From contig JAIYCV010000026.1 of the NCBI GenBank assembly GCA_027487845.1, positions 186,001-250,000 on the forward strand: 64,000 nt of DNA. The letters are read 5' to 3'. Shown in pieces: positions 34,217 to 43,032 of the stretch (within the stretch, counting starts at the first letter, position 1; each line of letters starts with the position of its first letter). This DNA is from Flammeovirgaceae bacterium. Its GTDB lineage: Bacteria; Bacteroidota; Bacteroidia; Cytophagales; Cyclobacteriaceae. The position numbers were made by a program, and so were the translations under genes. Below the pieces are notes generated by a model that searched no databases, was not told the origin of the DNA, and saw only the letters and a program-made list of their open reading frames with translations.

Positions 34217-35328
34217 ACCAAGCCATTCAAAAATTAGACAAAGGGCTTTTCCCTAAAGCCTTTTGCAAAATTGTACCCGATTTTTTGGCCAATGATCCTG
34301 ACTATTGCACGGTAATGCATGCCGATGGCGCGGGGACTAAATCATCGCTGGCATATTTGTATTGGAAAGAAACGGGCGACCTCTCGGTGTGGCGCGGCAT
34401 TGCGCAAGATGCCATCATCATGAATGTGGACGACTTGCTTTGTGTGGGGGCAACTCAAAATATTTTGCTTTCATCTACCATCGGAAGAAACAAAAATCTG
34501 ATTCCCAGTGAGGTGATTTCGGCCATCATCAACGGCACTGAAGAAGTACTTGAAATGCTTCGCAACAATGGATTAAATATTATCAGCACGGGTGGCGAAA
34601 CGGCCGATGTAGGCGATTTGGTGCGCACCATTATTGTAGATAGCACGGTAACGGCTCGTATGAAACGCTCTGAAGTTGTGTCGAATCATACCATTCAGGC
34701 GGGCGATGTTATTGTTGGACTTTCTTCGTTTGGTCAAGCCTCGTACGAAAACGAATACAATGGGGGCATGGGCAGCAACGGCCTTACTTCTGCGCGACAC
34801 GATGTGTTTTCAAATGTATACGCAACTAACTATCCTGAGTCATTTGATGCAGCCGTTCCAGCCAGCCTTGTTTATTCCGGAAAGTATTTACTTACAGATA
34901 CAATTCCTGAGTCTCCGCTAACTGTCGGCAAACTGGTGCTATCACCCACCAGAACGTATGCTCCAATTATTGTAAAAATATTGGCAGAGTTACGAAACCA
35001 ACTTCATGGCATTGTGCATTGTAGTGGCGGTGGACAAACCAAGGTGCTGCACTTTGTTGATAATCTCCATATCATTAAAGATAGCCTGTTTGATGTTCCT
35101 CCCTTGTTCAAACTGATTCAAGAACAGTCGGGCACCGACTGGAAAGAGATGTATAAAGTATTTAACATGGGGCATCGCATGGAACTCTATTTGAACGAAA
35201 AGATATCCTCACAGGTAATTGAACTTTCTAAAAGCTTTGGTGTAGATGCTAAGATTATTGGCAGGGTAGAGCCTTCAGATAAAAAGCAACTTACCATCTC
35301 AACAAGCAATGGCGTTTTTGAATATTAA
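34162..35328 (+). CDS. purM: AIR synthetase (phosphoribosylformylglycinamidine cyclo-ligase), Bacteroidota type
   Basis: 388 residues from a TTG start (TSDRYNQRGVSASKEDV). There is no in-frame ATG nearby, and the duplicated leader keeps the same TTG. The ATP/substrate region VMHADGAGTKSSLAYLYW and STGGETADVGDLVRTIIVDS are diagnostic for the AIR synthase fold. It converts FGAM to AIR in purine synthesis. The Bacteroidota form is longer than the approximately 345 residues of E. coli PurM and forms a distinct subfamily, so the enzymatic assignment is by family. Confidence 0.88.
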   Translation: MTSDRYNQRGVSASKEDVHQAIQKLDKGLFPKAFCKIVPDFLANDPDYCTVMHADGAGTKSSLAYLYWKETGDLSVWRGIAQDAIIMNVDDLLCVGATQNILLSSTIGRNKNLIPSEVISAIINGTEEVLEMLRNNGLNIISTGGETADVGDLVRTIIVDSTVTARMKRSEVVSNHTIQAGDVIVGLSSFGQASYENEYNGGMGSNGLTSARHDVFSNVYATNYPESFDAAVPASLVYSGKYLLTDTIPESPLTVGKLVLSPTRTYAPIIVKILAELRNQLHGIVHCSGGGQTKVLHFVDNLHIIKDSLFDVPPLFKLIQEQSGTDWKEMYKVFNMGHRMELYLNEKISSQVIELSKSFGVDAKIIGRVEPSDKKQLTISTSNGVFEY

Positions 35329-35400
35329 AACATCTAAACCCCTAAGGTTTCGCTTTCTTAGCAAATGAAATGGGAGGGTTTTATAACACAAATTTAAAAA

Positions 35401-35712
35401 ATGAAAAAATACTTAATTACCGACATAGGGCGACTTAGGCTAATTGCATTTTTAGAAGGCATTTCACTATTGATTCTTGTGTTTGCCGGGATGCCGTTAA
35501 AATATTACTTGCAAAGTCCTGGTTTGGTTAAGACGTTAGGCCCCATTCATGGTGTACTTTTTATTGCCTTTGTTATTTTAACGATACAAGTGAGCATTAC
35601 CTCAAAATGGAATATTTTAAAAACGACCGCGCCCGTGCTTATATCAAGCTTTATTCCGTTCGGTACTTTTTATATCGATAGAAAAATTTTAAAGAAGTTT
35701 GAGGCTGATTAA
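35401..35712 (+). CDS. DUF3817 integral membrane protein
   Basis: 103 residues with three predicted membrane helices. LRLIAFLEGISLLILVFAGM and GPIHGVLFIAFVILTIQV are the family signature (conserved E-G-x-S and H-G). The function is unknown. Rightward after purM with a 72-bp gap. Confidence 0.88.
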   Translation: MKKYLITDIGRLRLIAFLEGISLLILVFAGMPLKYYLQSPGLVKTLGPIHGVLFIAFVILTIQVSITSKWNILKTTAPVLISSFIPFGTFYIDRKILKKFEAD

Positions 35713-35728
35713 AAATTTCAGGCGTCAA

Positions 35729-35745
35729 GACACCTTGAAGGTGTC
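35729..35745. terminator. Hairpin between convergent genes
   Basis: GACACC-TTGAA-GGTGTC stem-loop, with further flanking GGCG/CGCC pairing possible, in the 55-bp gap between the convergent genes ending at 35712 and 35768. No clear T-tract. Confidence 0.4.
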
Positions 35746-35767
35746 AGGCGCCTATCTGCGCGTTTAC

Positions 35768-36508
35768 TTAATAAAGTTTAAAAGTAAGCCCTGCTGTGAA
35801 TGCCCACACGTTGGTCTTTCCATAATATTGTTGAAAAACACCTCCCCCTGTTAAGTACCCATGAATTCTTTTTCGATCGAACAGTTTTTTGTTTAGGTGT
35901 GCGTTTAGTTCCCAGCGTGGCGTTGAGCCTGTAGCTAAATCTGCTGCCTGCCTAAATTCAAATTCGCCATTGTAAATCTTGTTTTTTGAAGTTAACCCTA
36001 ACGCAATAGTATATTCTGTAAATGTTTGTCTGGCCTCAAATGCTTCGCTCATAATACCGCCACCAATTCTAAACCTTGCTGCCGCTGTATTAACCAAGTT
36101 TAGTTGCAGTAGTTGCCAGTCATTCCAACTTATGTCTTTTGTAGGGCCTAATGGATTTGATTCAATAAGATAACTGCGCCTATAATCGGTAGAAAAAGCA
36201 CCCCAGTTAGCCCTAATTCGCGGAAGCGCCAAATAATACGTGGAGGGCTGTAACCCCGTTTGCAAACGCAGTTCGAGGCTAACCAATTCTGGTATCTCCG
36301 TCCTTTTTTGCAATACCTGTTGTTGCCATGGAATAATATTATCAACCAGTAGGTAAACGAAGAAGTCGGCTGCGCCAGCAGCTCCTCTACCCGAACTTCG
36401 CTCGCCACCCGAACTATTGTTAGACGAGGACGATTTTATGGCATCTACTTGAGCGTAAACACCGAGCGCTGAAAAAAAGACGAGCAAAATTGCGACTAAC
36501 TTTTTCAT
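35768..36508 (-). CDS. Secreted protein of unknown function, probable outer-membrane barrel
   Basis: 246 residues with signal peptide MKKLVAILLVFFSALGVYAQ, a Ser/Gly-rich linker (SSSSNNSSGGERSSGRGAAG) and then alternating beta-strand sequence rich in aromatic residues that ends in aromatic TFKLY. This is typical of small outer-membrane barrels. No family is recognised. Leftward, downstream of the PorE-like gene with an 84-bp gap. Confidence 0.7.
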   Translation of the reverse strand: MKKLVAILLVFFSALGVYAQVDAIKSSSSNNSSGGERSSGRGAAGAADFFVYLLVDNIIPWQQQVLQKRTEIPELVSLELRLQTGLQPSTYYLALPRIRANWGAFSTDYRRSYLIESNPLGPTKDISWNDWQLLQLNLVNTAAARFRIGGGIMSEAFEARQTFTEYTIALGLTSKNKIYNGEFEFRQAADLATGSTPRWELNAHLNKKLFDRKRIHGYLTGGGVFQQYYGKTNVWAFTAGLTFKLY

Positions 36509-36592
36509 AGTGCTGAAACAACAAGTCTAAGCAAATTAAATGCCTTTAAAGAGGCAACTATTTATTAGACGAAAAAACTGGCAGGATGTTTC

Positions 36593-38611
36593 TTAGTTAT
36601 TTTTCTTTACGGGTTCCGATTCTTTAAAATACCTATCGTCATCATCTTCCTCCAACGGCTTTTTAGGAAGCTCACCTATTTCGAGAATCTTAAACTCTGT
36701 TCTTCTGTTTCGCTGCCTTCCTTCCGGGTTGTCGGTGCCATCGGGGTTTGTATTTCGAGCCACGGGTTTGCTTTCGCCATAGCCTTGTGCCACCAATCGC
36801 TTCTCATCAATGCCCTTCTTTATCAAATAATTTACCGTTGAGCGCGCTCTTCTTTGTGATAGTTGAAGATTATACGAATCGGACGCGATACTATCGGTAT
36901 GTGAACCCATTTCAATTTTTATTTCTGGATTGTCGTTAAGTAGCTGCACTAGTTTATTCAGTTCCAGTGCTGCCGCTGGACGAATGTCGGCACTATCTAA
37001 GCCAAAGTAAATATTCTGAAGCACGAAGATTTTATTCTTCTCCAGCCTATTGAGAACGAGAATAGTATCGAGGGTAATATTCGTTATAAGTTCTTTTAAC
37101 GTTTCTACGGGTACCGATTTGCCTTTGGTAGAGTACTTTTCTCTTTCTATCAAATAACCGCTCGTTTCCCCAATCAACGTGTAATCTTCATTTTCATACA
37201 CTCTAAAATTAAATTTTCCGTCAATTCCCGAAACAGTTTCGTTCATCACTTCGCCTTGATCGTCTAGCAGTGTAACTTTAGTATTGGGCAAAATGTCATT
37301 CCCCTTTTCGTTTTTCTTAGGCGTCAGGGTTACGCCTTGTAAAAAGTAATTGACCACCTTTAGGTTTGGGTCTTCATTCACGAAAGTATAAATGTCATCA
37401 TCTCCCTTTCCGCCTTCGCGATTGGAAGTGAAAAATCCGCGATCTACCTTGAAAAGAAACATGCCAAAATCATCGCCAGTTGAGTTTACTGGCTGCCCCA
37501 AATTCTCTATTATTGTTTTTCCGTTGGCACGATTTACCACAAAGATGTCGAGCATGCCATAGCCAGGGTGGCCATCCGAAGAGAAGTATAACTTCCCATT
37601 TTCAGCAACATAGGGAAACAATTCATCGCCAGGTGTATTTATCGTAGGTCCTAAGTTCTTAACTTTTCCAAACCTTCCTCGCGAATCCATTTGCGAACTA
37701 TAAATATCAAGCCCTCCATAACCTCCTTTACGATTGGAAGAGAAGTATAAGGTGCGGCCATCGTTGGCAAAAGCGGGTGATGAATCCCAACCATCGGGTT
37801 GATTAATGTTGATTAAGGTTGGTTCAGACCACGTTTCGGTTCTAAAACGCGACATGTAAAGATCCACATCGTTGGTGCCTTTGCGTTTACCAGAATTTCC
37901 CTTTCCAAAAACCATAATTTTTCCGTCAGGGGAAAAGGTAATGCAGCCTTCATTAACGTTTGGAGCATTGATGGTAAGTGGCAGGGGCTTTATAGAACTA
38001 ACATCCACGTTGGCTCCTTTGGTGGTGGCTTTGTATATGTCAGAGAAGGGTGTACCATTGGCTTCATAAATTTTTGACCCCGAGCGAGATGCAGAAAAAT
38101 ATAATTCGCTATTTAGATAAACAGGTGCATACTCGCTGAGTGGGGTGTTTACCGACTCCAAGTTCTTCACTTTATAATAACTCTTTTTTTCCGCGAGTTT
38201 ATCCAGGTAGTTCAATCCGTCAATTGCTTTTTGCGCGCGATCTTTCATCTTGTCGTCTTCCGAATTCAATTCCAGCTCTTCCAGTTTTTTGCGCGCTTCT
38301 TCATACTTACCGTTAGCCTTTAGCGATTCGCTGTAATAGAGAAGTACAGAATCCCTTGGCACGCCAGGCCCTTTTGCCCGCTCGTAATACTTTTCTGATT
38401 CTTTTATGCGATTGGAAAGTCGAAAGGATTCTGCAACAAAATAGTTGGCTTTGCCATTGCTCGGTTGCTTCGCCAACACATCTTTATAAAAATTTATAAC
38501 GTTTTGGTATTTTCCCAACCTAAAAGCTTTAATCGCCTTTTTCTCAGGGCTGCAGGAAAACAGCAGCAGTATAAAAAAAACATTTAGTAAAAACTTCACG
38601 CGCATTTTCAT
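36593..38611 (-). CDS. OmpA-family lipoprotein with TPR, beta-propeller and regulatory-like domains (PorE-like)
   Basis: 672 residues. A lipoprotein signal (LLLFSCSPEKK) precedes TPR helices (about 25-140), WD40/PD40-type beta-propeller repeats (about 150-400; FSPDGKIMVFGKGNSG, LYFSSNRKGGYGGLDIYSS), a carboxypeptidase regulatory-like domain (about 415-500) and an OmpA peptidoglycan-binding domain (about 535-650; IEMGSHTDSIAS, GYGESKPV, QRNRRTEF). The domain order and length match PorE of the type IX secretion system, which anchors that machine to peptidoglycan. Bacteroidota have several such paralogues, so the PorE role is only probable. Confidence 0.86.
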   Translation of the reverse strand: MKMRVKFLLNVFFILLLFSCSPEKKAIKAFRLGKYQNVINFYKDVLAKQPSNGKANYFVAESFRLSNRIKESEKYYERAKGPGVPRDSVLLYYSESLKANGKYEEARKKLEELELNSEDDKMKDRAQKAIDGLNYLDKLAEKKSYYKVKNLESVNTPLSEYAPVYLNSELYFSASRSGSKIYEANGTPFSDIYKATTKGANVDVSSIKPLPLTINAPNVNEGCITFSPDGKIMVFGKGNSGKRKGTNDVDLYMSRFRTETWSEPTLININQPDGWDSSPAFANDGRTLYFSSNRKGGYGGLDIYSSQMDSRGRFGKVKNLGPTINTPGDELFPYVAENGKLYFSSDGHPGYGMLDIFVVNRANGKTIIENLGQPVNSTGDDFGMFLFKVDRGFFTSNREGGKGDDDIYTFVNEDPNLKVVNYFLQGVTLTPKKNEKGNDILPNTKVTLLDDQGEVMNETVSGIDGKFNFRVYENEDYTLIGETSGYLIEREKYSTKGKSVPVETLKELITNITLDTILVLNRLEKNKIFVLQNIYFGLDSADIRPAAALELNKLVQLLNDNPEIKIEMGSHTDSIASDSYNLQLSQRRARSTVNYLIKKGIDEKRLVAQGYGESKPVARNTNPDGTDNPEGRQRNRRTEFKILEIGELPKKPLEEDDDDRYFKESEPVKKNN

Positions 38612-38662
38612 TTCTTTATCTCCTCAACTTAACCATTGTTAAAATTACGCAAAGAGTTTGCG

Positions 38663-39163
38663 CTACGCCAACTCCGCTTTAGGTAAATATTTTGAAAGCC
38701 AACTCTTGTCCGATGAAACCAGCCAGCTCTTCTCAAATTCCGCTTTCGAAGAAATGGCATTATTAAACGAAAGGGAATCGCGTTTTAGTATCCCCTCTGC
38801 AAAAAGCGTTTTTAATTCGTTGAGCTTGTAAAGTTGTATAGAGCCGTCAATCAAGAATGCACTTTTTGATCGGTCAAAAAAGTCAATTCCAATTGTTAAT
38901 TGAAGTTCTTTCAACATCCTAACTGACCCATCAATGGAACAACCGCTCGCGCCTGCCATACGCTCGTCTACTGCCAACACAATGAAAACGCTGTGCTCTA
39001 TTTTGAAAGAAGCTTTTAATGGGTGGCCATGCGCCAACCATTGATCGCAAAAAGTAGTTAGTTTAGCCTGCACGATTTCTTTTTCTGCAGAAGTTAACAA
39101 GCGGTTCGCCTGATAAACCCATAGCCGTGATTCTGATGGCAAATCTTGAAATGGAACTAGCAT
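38663..39163 (-). CDS. Conserved Bacteroidota protein of unknown function
   Basis: 166 residues, cytoplasmic, no signal peptide. It begins MLVPFQDLPSESRLWVYQAN with a later HPLKASFKIEHSVFIVLAVD. I recognise this as a widespread Bacteroidota protein that is often labelled an ABC transporter ATPase in databases, but it has no Walker motifs, so that label is not supported. It lies 17 bp downstream of the Fe-S protein at 39181-39975 and is probably co-transcribed. Confidence 0.75.
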   Translation of the reverse strand: MLVPFQDLPSESRLWVYQANRLLTSAEKEIVQAKLTTFCDQWLAHGHPLKASFKIEHSVFIVLAVDERMAGASGCSIDGSVRMLKELQLTIGIDFFDRSKSAFLIDGSIQLYKLNELKTLFAEGILKRDSLSFNNAISSKAEFEKSWLVSSDKSWLSKYLPKAELA

Positions 39164-39180
39164 AATATTCTTTTTTTAGG

Positions 39181-39975
39181 CTACAACCCTTGTCCCTCGG
39201 CAATAAGTTCAGCAATGTCTTTTACCTTCACTTCGCTTTCTTTCTCCTTGTTCTTTACGCCATCGTTCATCATCGTCATGCAAAACGGACAAGCTACAGC
39301 AATAGTGGTTGCCCCTGTTGCCAAGGCTTCTTCCGTGCGCTCTATGTTGATATCTTTTTTGCCGTGTTCAGGTTCTTTAAACATTTGAGCTCCCCCTGCC
39401 CCGCAACAGAGGCCAGTAGTTCGGCAGCGTTTCATTTCCACTAGATCTGCATCCAAACTCGCCAAAACTTCCCGAGGTGCTTCATAAATATTGTTGGCTC
39501 TGCCAATGTAGCATGAATCGTGATAAGTAATTTTTTTTCCTTTGAACGAACCGCCCTCCTTCAGTTTAATTTTGCCGTCATTGATTAACTGTTGAAGGAA
39601 GGTAGTATGGTGAATTACCTCATAGTTTCCGCCCAATTCTGGATATTCGTTCTTTAACGTGTTGAAGCAATGTGGGCAAGCAGTTACTATTTTTTTTATG
39701 TTGTAGCCGTTGAGCACTTGAATGTTGCTCATGGCTTGCATTTGAAATAAGAACTCGTTGCCGGCCCTGCGTGCCGGATCGCCTGAACAAGATTCTTCAT
39801 TGCCAAGCACCGCGAAATCGACATTCACAGCGTTTAAAATTTTCACAAACGCAACGGTTACACGCTTTGCCCGATCGTCAAACGAACCGGCACAGCCTAC
39901 CCAGAAAAGAACTTCTGGGGTTTTGTCTTGCGCTGCAAGATCAGAAACGGTGGGTATTTTGATATTCTCTGTCAT
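39181..39975 (-). CDS. CCG-domain Fe-S oxidoreductase (HdrB/GlpC-like)
   Basis: 264 residues. Two cysteine-rich CCG-type regions: an early LFWVGCAGSFDDRAK with ACPHCFNTL, and a later HDSCYIGRANNIYEAPREVL with CCGAGGAQMFK and CPFCMTMM. Such proteins hold an unusual Fe-S cluster and pass electrons in heterodisulfide-reductase or glycerol/lactate-type complexes. It lies 5 bp after the membrane Fe-S protein, forming a two-subunit electron-transfer module. The donor and acceptor are not known. Confidence 0.91.
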   Translation of the reverse strand: MTENIKIPTVSDLAAQDKTPEVLFWVGCAGSFDDRAKRVTVAFVKILNAVNVDFAVLGNEESCSGDPARRAGNEFLFQMQAMSNIQVLNGYNIKKIVTACPHCFNTLKNEYPELGGNYEVIHHTTFLQQLINDGKIKLKEGGSFKGKKITYHDSCYIGRANNIYEAPREVLASLDADLVEMKRCRTTGLCCGAGGAQMFKEPEHGKKDINIERTEEALATGATTIAVACPFCMTMMNDGVKNKEKESEVKVKDIAELIAEGQGL

Positions 39976-39980
39976 ACTTT

Positions 39981-41294
39981 CTATTTGATTTCTTTAGCCC
40001 AGTTAAAACGATCGCTCGGAGCAAATTTCCAAGGCGCAAAGTTGGTCTCTATATTTTGAAATACTGCATTCCATTGGGCGGGTGCCCCCGATTCTTCCAT
40101 GGCCACATACCTTCGCAATTCTAAAATTATCTCTAGTGGATTAATAAGCACCGGACAGGCTTCTACGCAAGCATTGCAACTGGTGCAGGCATTGATTTCT
40201 TCTTTTGTGATGTAATCTCCCAATAGAAATTTCCCATCGTTTAATCCGGCCCCACCGGCTTCTAAACTTCTTCCAACTTCTTCCATCCTATCGCGTGTAT
40301 CCATCATGATCTTGCGAGGCGAAAGCTTCTTTCCCGTAAGGTTGGCAGGGCATTCTGACGTACATCGGCCGCATTCTGTACACGAGTAAGCTGACATCAA
40401 CACATTCCAAGTAAGGTCGTTTATGTCTTTTGCGCCAAACCGGCCAGGTTCGGTAGTGGCTGCGGTTTCACTTGGCAACCCCAACATAGACTTCACCTCA
40501 TTAGTTACAATTGGCATATTCTTGACATGACCTTTCTGCTCAAGATTTGAATAGTAAGTGTTGGGAAAAGCCAAGAAAATATGGAGGTGTTTTGAGTAGG
40601 TAACATAAACGGTAAAGCCAAGTATACCGATGATGTGAAACCACCAGGCAAATCGTTCAATGAATATGAGTGCTGGCGTGCTGAGGTTTGAGAAGATGGG
40701 TGTTAAAAATGAGCTAAAGAAAATCGAACCGGTTGAAACATAATGGTGAGGTTCTCGGCTTTGCAGAAGTTGATCGCTCGCATTCATGGTGAGAATAGCC
40801 GCCATTAATACAATTTCTATGGTGAGTATCAAGTTGGCATCTAGCTTTGCCCAGCCTTTTATCTCGGGCGATTGGAAGCGCTCTACTTTAGTAACATTTC
40901 GTCTCACCAAAAAGCAAACGCAGGCTATTAAAACCGCTACTGCCAGAAACTCAAAAAGGTTCATTAGAACAGGGTAAAGACCACCGAGAAAAGGCGCAAA
41001 TACCCTGTGAGTGCCAACTATTCCATCAATAATAAACTCAAGAACTTCTAGATTAATGATCAAGAACCCTGCGTAAATAAAAAAATGTAACACTGCGGGA
41101 GTGATTTTTTTAAACATTTTTTGTTGACCAAAAGCGATTAACAACACGTTCTTTAGTCTTTCATTTGGATGATCTTTAATATCGTTCGGTTTACCAAGAT
41201 GTATGTTTGCTTTAATCCGCAAAACCCTCTTTCTTATCACGAATGATGCGCTTGCCAAGACAAGAACGAAAACAATTTGTTGTAAAATTTCCAC
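39981..41294 (-). CDS. Membrane-bound 4Fe-4S dicluster protein
   Basis: 437 residues. Several membrane helices occupy about residues 1-250 (for example AVLIACVCFLVRRN and WWFHIIGILGFTVYVTY). Two 4Fe-4S motifs follow, CTECGRCTSECP and CTSCNACVEACP. The His-bearing helices resemble a cytochrome-b/NarI-like domain. With the CCG protein it would form a membrane electron-transfer complex. It is the first gene of a leftward operon that also includes 38663-39163. Confidence 0.9.
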   Translation of the reverse strand: MEILQQIVFVLVLASASFVIRKRVLRIKANIHLGKPNDIKDHPNERLKNVLLIAFGQQKMFKKITPAVLHFFIYAGFLIINLEVLEFIIDGIVGTHRVFAPFLGGLYPVLMNLFEFLAVAVLIACVCFLVRRNVTKVERFQSPEIKGWAKLDANLILTIEIVLMAAILTMNASDQLLQSREPHHYVSTGSIFFSSFLTPIFSNLSTPALIFIERFAWWFHIIGILGFTVYVTYSKHLHIFLAFPNTYYSNLEQKGHVKNMPIVTNEVKSMLGLPSETAATTEPGRFGAKDINDLTWNVLMSAYSCTECGRCTSECPANLTGKKLSPRKIMMDTRDRMEEVGRSLEAGGAGLNDGKFLLGDYITKEEINACTSCNACVEACPVLINPLEIILELRRYVAMEESGAPAQWNAVFQNIETNFAPWKFAPSDRFNWAKEIK

Positions 41295-41380
41295 GCTGTT
41301 AAGATTTTGATTGAAATTTAGGTTAGGAATCGATTTATACCTAAGAAATTTGAGCTAAACCATGAAATTTAACCTATAAG

Positions 41381-41411
41381 TTTGCAGCCCACTTAAAAAA
41401 GCATACTTTTG
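41381..41411 (+). promoter_or_regulatory. Promoter of tRNA-Phe
   Basis: TTTG (41381-41384), 19 bp spacer, TACTTTTG (41404-41411): a full match to the Bacteroidota TTTG-N19-TAnnTTTG promoter, 13 bp before the tRNA. Confidence 0.65.
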
Positions 41412-41424
41412 TGGCCTTATTTCC

Positions 41425-41497
41425 GGTGACGTAGCTCAGTTGGTAGAGCAAAGGACTGAAAATCCTTGTGTCGGGGGTTCAATTCCCTCCGTCACCA
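41425..41497 (+). tRNA. tRNA-Phe (anticodon GAA)
   Basis: 73 bases with all four arms: acceptor GGTGACG/CGTCACC, D arm GCTC/GAGC, anticodon stem AAGGA/TCCTT with loop CTGAAAA, T arm GGGGG-TTCAATT-CCCTC (one G-U pair). Discriminator A; the CCA end is not encoded. Confidence 0.97.
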
Positions 41498-41502
41498 CTT
41501 CT

Positions 41503-41534
41503 AAAAAAAGCCTCCGCGATGAGGCTTTTTTTTT
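41503..41534 (+). terminator. Intrinsic terminator of tRNA-Phe
   Basis: AAAAAAAGCCTC - CGCGAT - GAGGCTTTTTTTTT: a GC stem extended by A/T pairs and a run of nine T. Confidence 0.85.
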
Positions 41535-41720
41535 GTTGTCCCAAATTACCTCTGATTCAATTAGCGATTAGTTTAAGTTATGGAAGCCGAGCTTGGGCTA
41601 GGAGCGTTTCTATGAACTAGCAATCCGTTCTGATTATAAATTAAGTACCTGGGATTGATTCAACTTGTAATTCATCTAAAAAACACTGTAATAAATTCAG
41701 ATTTAGAAATGATGATATCA

Positions 41721-41742
41721 AATATCTATTGCAATAGATATT
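41721..41742. repeat. Perfect 22-bp palindrome
   Basis: AATATCTATTG followed directly by its exact reverse complement, in the non-coding gap between the tRNA terminator and the 3' end of the glycosidase gene. No T-tract, so more like a protein-binding site than a terminator. Confidence 0.5.
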
Positions 41743-41801
41743 ACCAAGATCACTTGTCTTCAAAACTTCTTAGAAAACAGCGTTTTACTTAGAACGAAAA
41801 A

Positions 41802-43028
41802 TTAAGCCTTCTTTTTCAACTTCCGCAATTTCTTTTTATCTGGTTTTGAGACCGCCAATTGGTCTTGGTATTGTTGGTTTAGCTTTTTCAATCGCTGTAA
41901 TTCCGCGTAGGCATTCGCCAAATCAAGCTGCTCGTTTTCATTCTTTAACTTTGACTTTAGTTTTAGTATGCGTTTAAACGATTGATTGATTCGCTCTCTA
42001 CTAATTTCGCCTGACTCCACATAACGCCTGATAATTGTATGTACAGTATCTACTGTTCTTACTTTAGATTGGCGAATATTATTAGAGAAACACATAATGT
42101 CAATGCCGCCATTAATGGCCAACTTGATTGATTCGCCCAAACCATAATATTTGTCAATGGCGCTCATTTGCATATCATCGGAATAAACTACTCCATCATA
42201 CCCTATTACTCGCCTTAACAAACTATCTAATACGCGTTGTGAAAGTGTGCCGGGTAATGCTTTTGGATCTAAATTTTGATTCACGATATGAGACGACATT
42301 ACACCGTCTACATACCCTTCTTTCAACAATTGTTTATAGGGCTTTATCTCCCGTTCGTTCCATGTTTTGGTTACATCGGCAATACCAAAATGCGTGTCTA
42401 CTGTTGAGCTGCCATGTCCGGGAAAATGTTTAAGCGAGGTTAAGATGCCGAACTTACGATGTGCCTTCACCACTTCTCGCGCATACATAACTACCGAATC
42501 CTCATTGTTGGAATAAGGTCTTTCCACTTTTACTATCACCGTGTTTTCTGGATTTGCCGCCAAATCAACGCAAGGCGCAAAGTTTACGTTGATACCCAGC
42601 CCAGCCAAGGTGGCTGCAGTTGATTCAGCATAAAATTGTGCTGAATCAAGTGACTTGGATTTACCGATAGCAGTAGCGGTAATTGACCTCGGAAATCCAT
42701 ATTTTTCTTTGAGTCGATTCACTTTACCGCCTTCTTGGTCGATGCAAATGAGCAGCGGAATGGGGGCTGCCTTTTGGTAGGTCCAACTCATCTTTTTAAA
42801 CCCCGCAAAAGAATTTGTTTTGGGTATGTTCTTTTCAAAATAAATAATGGCACCTACTTTTCCGGTGCTCACCTCTCGCAGCACGGCTGAGTCGACAGTA
42901 GTGCCTGGCATACCTATTAAAATCATTTGACCTATTTTAATATCAAGGCTGTCTAATTTTTGAGCTTCTGCACAACAAAAAAAAGAGGCTATAATTAAGA
43001 ATGTGAGATAAATTCTAATAAATCGCAT
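41802..43028 (-). CDS. Glycoside hydrolase family 3, NagZ-like beta-N-acetylhexosaminidase
   Basis: 408 residues with signal peptide (FLIIASFFCCAEAQ). Family signatures: ICIDQEGGKVNRL, LKHFPGHGSSTVDTHFG and the nucleophile Asp in VVYSDDMQMSAI. It would release N-acetylglucosamine from peptidoglycan fragments. The signal peptide places it outside the cytoplasm, unlike E. coli NagZ. The Lys-rich tail (about 380-408) is an extension. It is co-directional with a PBP4-type gene 4 bp away, consistent with cell-wall turnover. Confidence 0.92.
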   Translation of the reverse strand: MRFIRIYLTFLIIASFFCCAEAQKLDSLDIKIGQMILIGMPGTTVDSAVLREVSTGKVGAIIYFEKNIPKTNSFAGFKKMSWTYQKAAPIPLLICIDQEGGKVNRLKEKYGFPRSITATAIGKSKSLDSAQFYAESTAATLAGLGINVNFAPCVDLAANPENTVIVKVERPYSNNEDSVVMYAREVVKAHRKFGILTSLKHFPGHGSSTVDTHFGIADVTKTWNEREIKPYKQLLKEGYVDGVMSSHIVNQNLDPKALPGTLSQRVLDSLLRRVIGYDGVVYSDDMQMSAIDKYYGLGESIKLAINGGIDIMCFSNNIRQSKVRTVDTVHTIIRRYVESGEISRERINQSFKRILKLKSKLKNENEQLDLANAYAELQRLKKLNQQYQDQLAVSKPDKKKLRKLKKKA

Positions 43029-43032
43029 AGTT

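Noticed and set aside
38663-39163. ABC transporter ATPase label
   Set aside because: No Walker A, Walker B or signature motif; only a database habit.
41503-41801. Integrated element at the tRNA-Phe 3' end
   Set aside because: No integrase and no repeated tRNA 3' end downstream; only a terminator and a palindrome.
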